Positions 14,731-15,084 of a stretch of DNA of 15,084 nucleotides are shown piece by piece. Position numbers and translations under genes: made by a program. Location of the stretch: the NCBI GenBank assembly GCA_025924845.1, contig JAICHN010000075.1, positions 1 through 15,084 on the forward strand, written 5' to 3'. Positions within the stretch are counted from its first letter, which is position 1; the number at the start of each line of letters is the position of its first letter. Source of the stretch: Chloroflexota bacterium. Lineage in GTDB: Bacteria > Chloroflexota > UBA5177 > JANWHV01. Under the pieces are notes generated by a model, which was not told where the DNA came from, did no database searches, and was given only the letters and a program-made list of their open reading frames with translations.

Positions 14731-14965
14731 GGAAGCCGCACCTTTTCTTTGGGGTTTGGCAAGTTGACAGGGCCTAGCTCCCAGGTACTGACAGGGCGGT
14801 AGCACGCCTTACCTGGTGAGCGGCAGCAGTCAACCCCAAGACTGGGTATCGGTCAAACGCCGGGGCTTAGAGCAGGCCCCTGAGCCTAAGTGAGAGCAAG
14901 GCTCCGGCAGCGAATTTTTCGCATCGATGCCCAGTTCCATTTGTTCCAGGTCAAATGGAACAAAA
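14731..14965 (+). ncRNA. Structured RNA, candidate IscB omega RNA (HEARO type)
   Basis: The region carries consecutive well-formed stems. GCCGCACC (14735-14742) pairs with GGTTTGGC (14753-14760), with one mismatch and one G-U. GTTGAC (14763-14768) pairs with GTCAAC (14829-14834) and encloses an 11-bp stem (14777-14787 with 14810-14821, one bulged T), itself capped by GGCG-GTAGCA-CGCC (14795-14808). GCCG (14859-14862) with CGGC (14905-14908) closes a junction of two hairpins, GGGGC/GCCCC and GAGCC/GGCTC. Then come GCGAA/TTCGC (14910-14922) and a perfect 10-bp stem, GTTCCATTTG/CAAATGGAAC (14934-14961). That a structured RNA is encoded is well supported. The order of a 5' adaptor hairpin, a long multi-stem body, a 3' hairpin, then an open frame resembles IscB omega RNA, and the left edge follows CTGA, close to the ATGA/GTGA insertion sites reported for HEARO elements. 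That assignment is inference from memory of the family. Confidence 0.5.
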
Positions 14966-15084
14966 GTGAGAAGTGCCACCGCCCCCGCCGGTGGGCTTGT
15001 CAAATTTGTGTTTGGGGCACCGAAAAAAAGGAAAAATATAAGGGGGGGTTGGGGGGTGGGGGTGGGGGAGGGTTGGCGGTACCA
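14966..15084 (+). CDS. Possible damaged 5' end of an iscB gene
   Basis: A frame from the GTG at 14966 stays open to the window edge (39 codons and two bases). Its residues 9-16 read GGLVKFVF; four residues on, a different frame reads TEKK (15019-15030). IscB proteins begin with a short strand of the type VFVLDxxKKPL, so VKFVF plus TEKK is what one would expect if a few bases were lost around 15014-15018. Beyond 15031 the sequence becomes homopolymer-like and no IscB features can be read. The start is uncertain: the GTG at 14973 is in another frame and ends at a TAA. Without the rest of the gene this remains a tentative call, and it could be chance. Confidence 0.25.
   Translation, partial: MRSATAPAGGLVKFVFGAPKKRKNIRGGWGVGVGEGWRY
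15042..15072 (+). repeat. G-tract cluster (quadruplex-forming or end artefact)
   Basis: Five G runs of 7, 6, 5, 5 and 3 are separated by one or two bases. By composition this would fold as a G-quadruplex. It directly precedes the window end and follows A-rich, broken coding sequence, so poor base calling at a contig end is at least as likely as biology. Confidence 0.6.

Noticed and set aside
14731..14965. SRP RNA, RNase P RNA, tmRNA, 6S RNA or a common riboswitch
   Set aside because: None of the conserved cores I know for these (for example the SRP GGAAGGAAGCAGCC-type loop or the RNase P GAGGAAAGTCC segment) is present, and no metabolic gene follows.

Overview
The window is about 15 kb of GC-rich bacterial DNA. 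It carries one complete sugar-uptake locus, several scattered metabolic and regulatory genes, and a structured non-coding stretch at the right end. No rRNA, tRNA or 16S-type marker is present, so taxonomy is inference. Chloroflexota (Ktedonobacteria/Thermomicrobia-like) fits best. The reasons are a secreted propeller protein with a long Pro/Ala/Thr hexapeptide linker, a GTAGGGGC-type palindromic repeat, a WYL regulator, and an apparent IscB-type RNA element. Both ends look like contig ends: the left cuts a hydrolase gene, and the right dissolves into G-homopolymers.

Left part (1-1932, + strand): the C-terminus of an S33 alpha/beta hydrolase, a small cupin protein, and a DinB-type DNA polymerase IV with a clamp-binding tail. 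Middle part (1943-7161, all - strand, transcribed right to left): a LacI-type regulator, a sugar-binding protein, two MalF/MalG-type permeases and a short-chain dehydrogenase. A consensus-like promoter (TTGACA-17-TATAGT) and a 33-bp perfect palindrome made of two CTAACCGGTTAG boxes lie immediately upstream of lacI, which points to autoregulated, sugar-induced expression. No transporter ATPase is encoded here, so a shared ATPase elsewhere is implied.

Divergent from the operon is a Cof-type HAD phosphatase (7334-8170). It converges on, and overlaps by 13 bp, an N-acetylglucosamine-6-phosphate deacetylase (nagA, - strand). Then, on the + strand, come a CDGSH iron-sulfur protein, a 119-bp inverted-repeat (MITE-like) element touching its stop codon, a PfkB-family sugar kinase, a WYL-domain regulator with two inverted repeats in its promoter, and an 823-residue secreted protein with an Asp-box propeller, a basic hexapeptide linker and a PQQ-like propeller. 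Taken together, the transporter, NagA, the sugar kinase, the HAD phosphatase and the SDR suggest uptake and catabolism of an amino sugar or other carbohydrate. No nagB is present and the substrate cannot be read from the sequence.

Right end (14483-15084): no ordinary gene. From about 14731 the DNA folds into a chain of well-formed stems, including an 11-bp stem and a two-hairpin junction. These are followed by a short open frame containing VKFVF and a frame-shifted TEKK. I interpret this as the omega RNA (HEARO RNA) of an IscB element followed by the damaged first codons of iscB. The structured RNA is directly visible; the IscB assignment is inference and is the most interesting hypothesis in the window.
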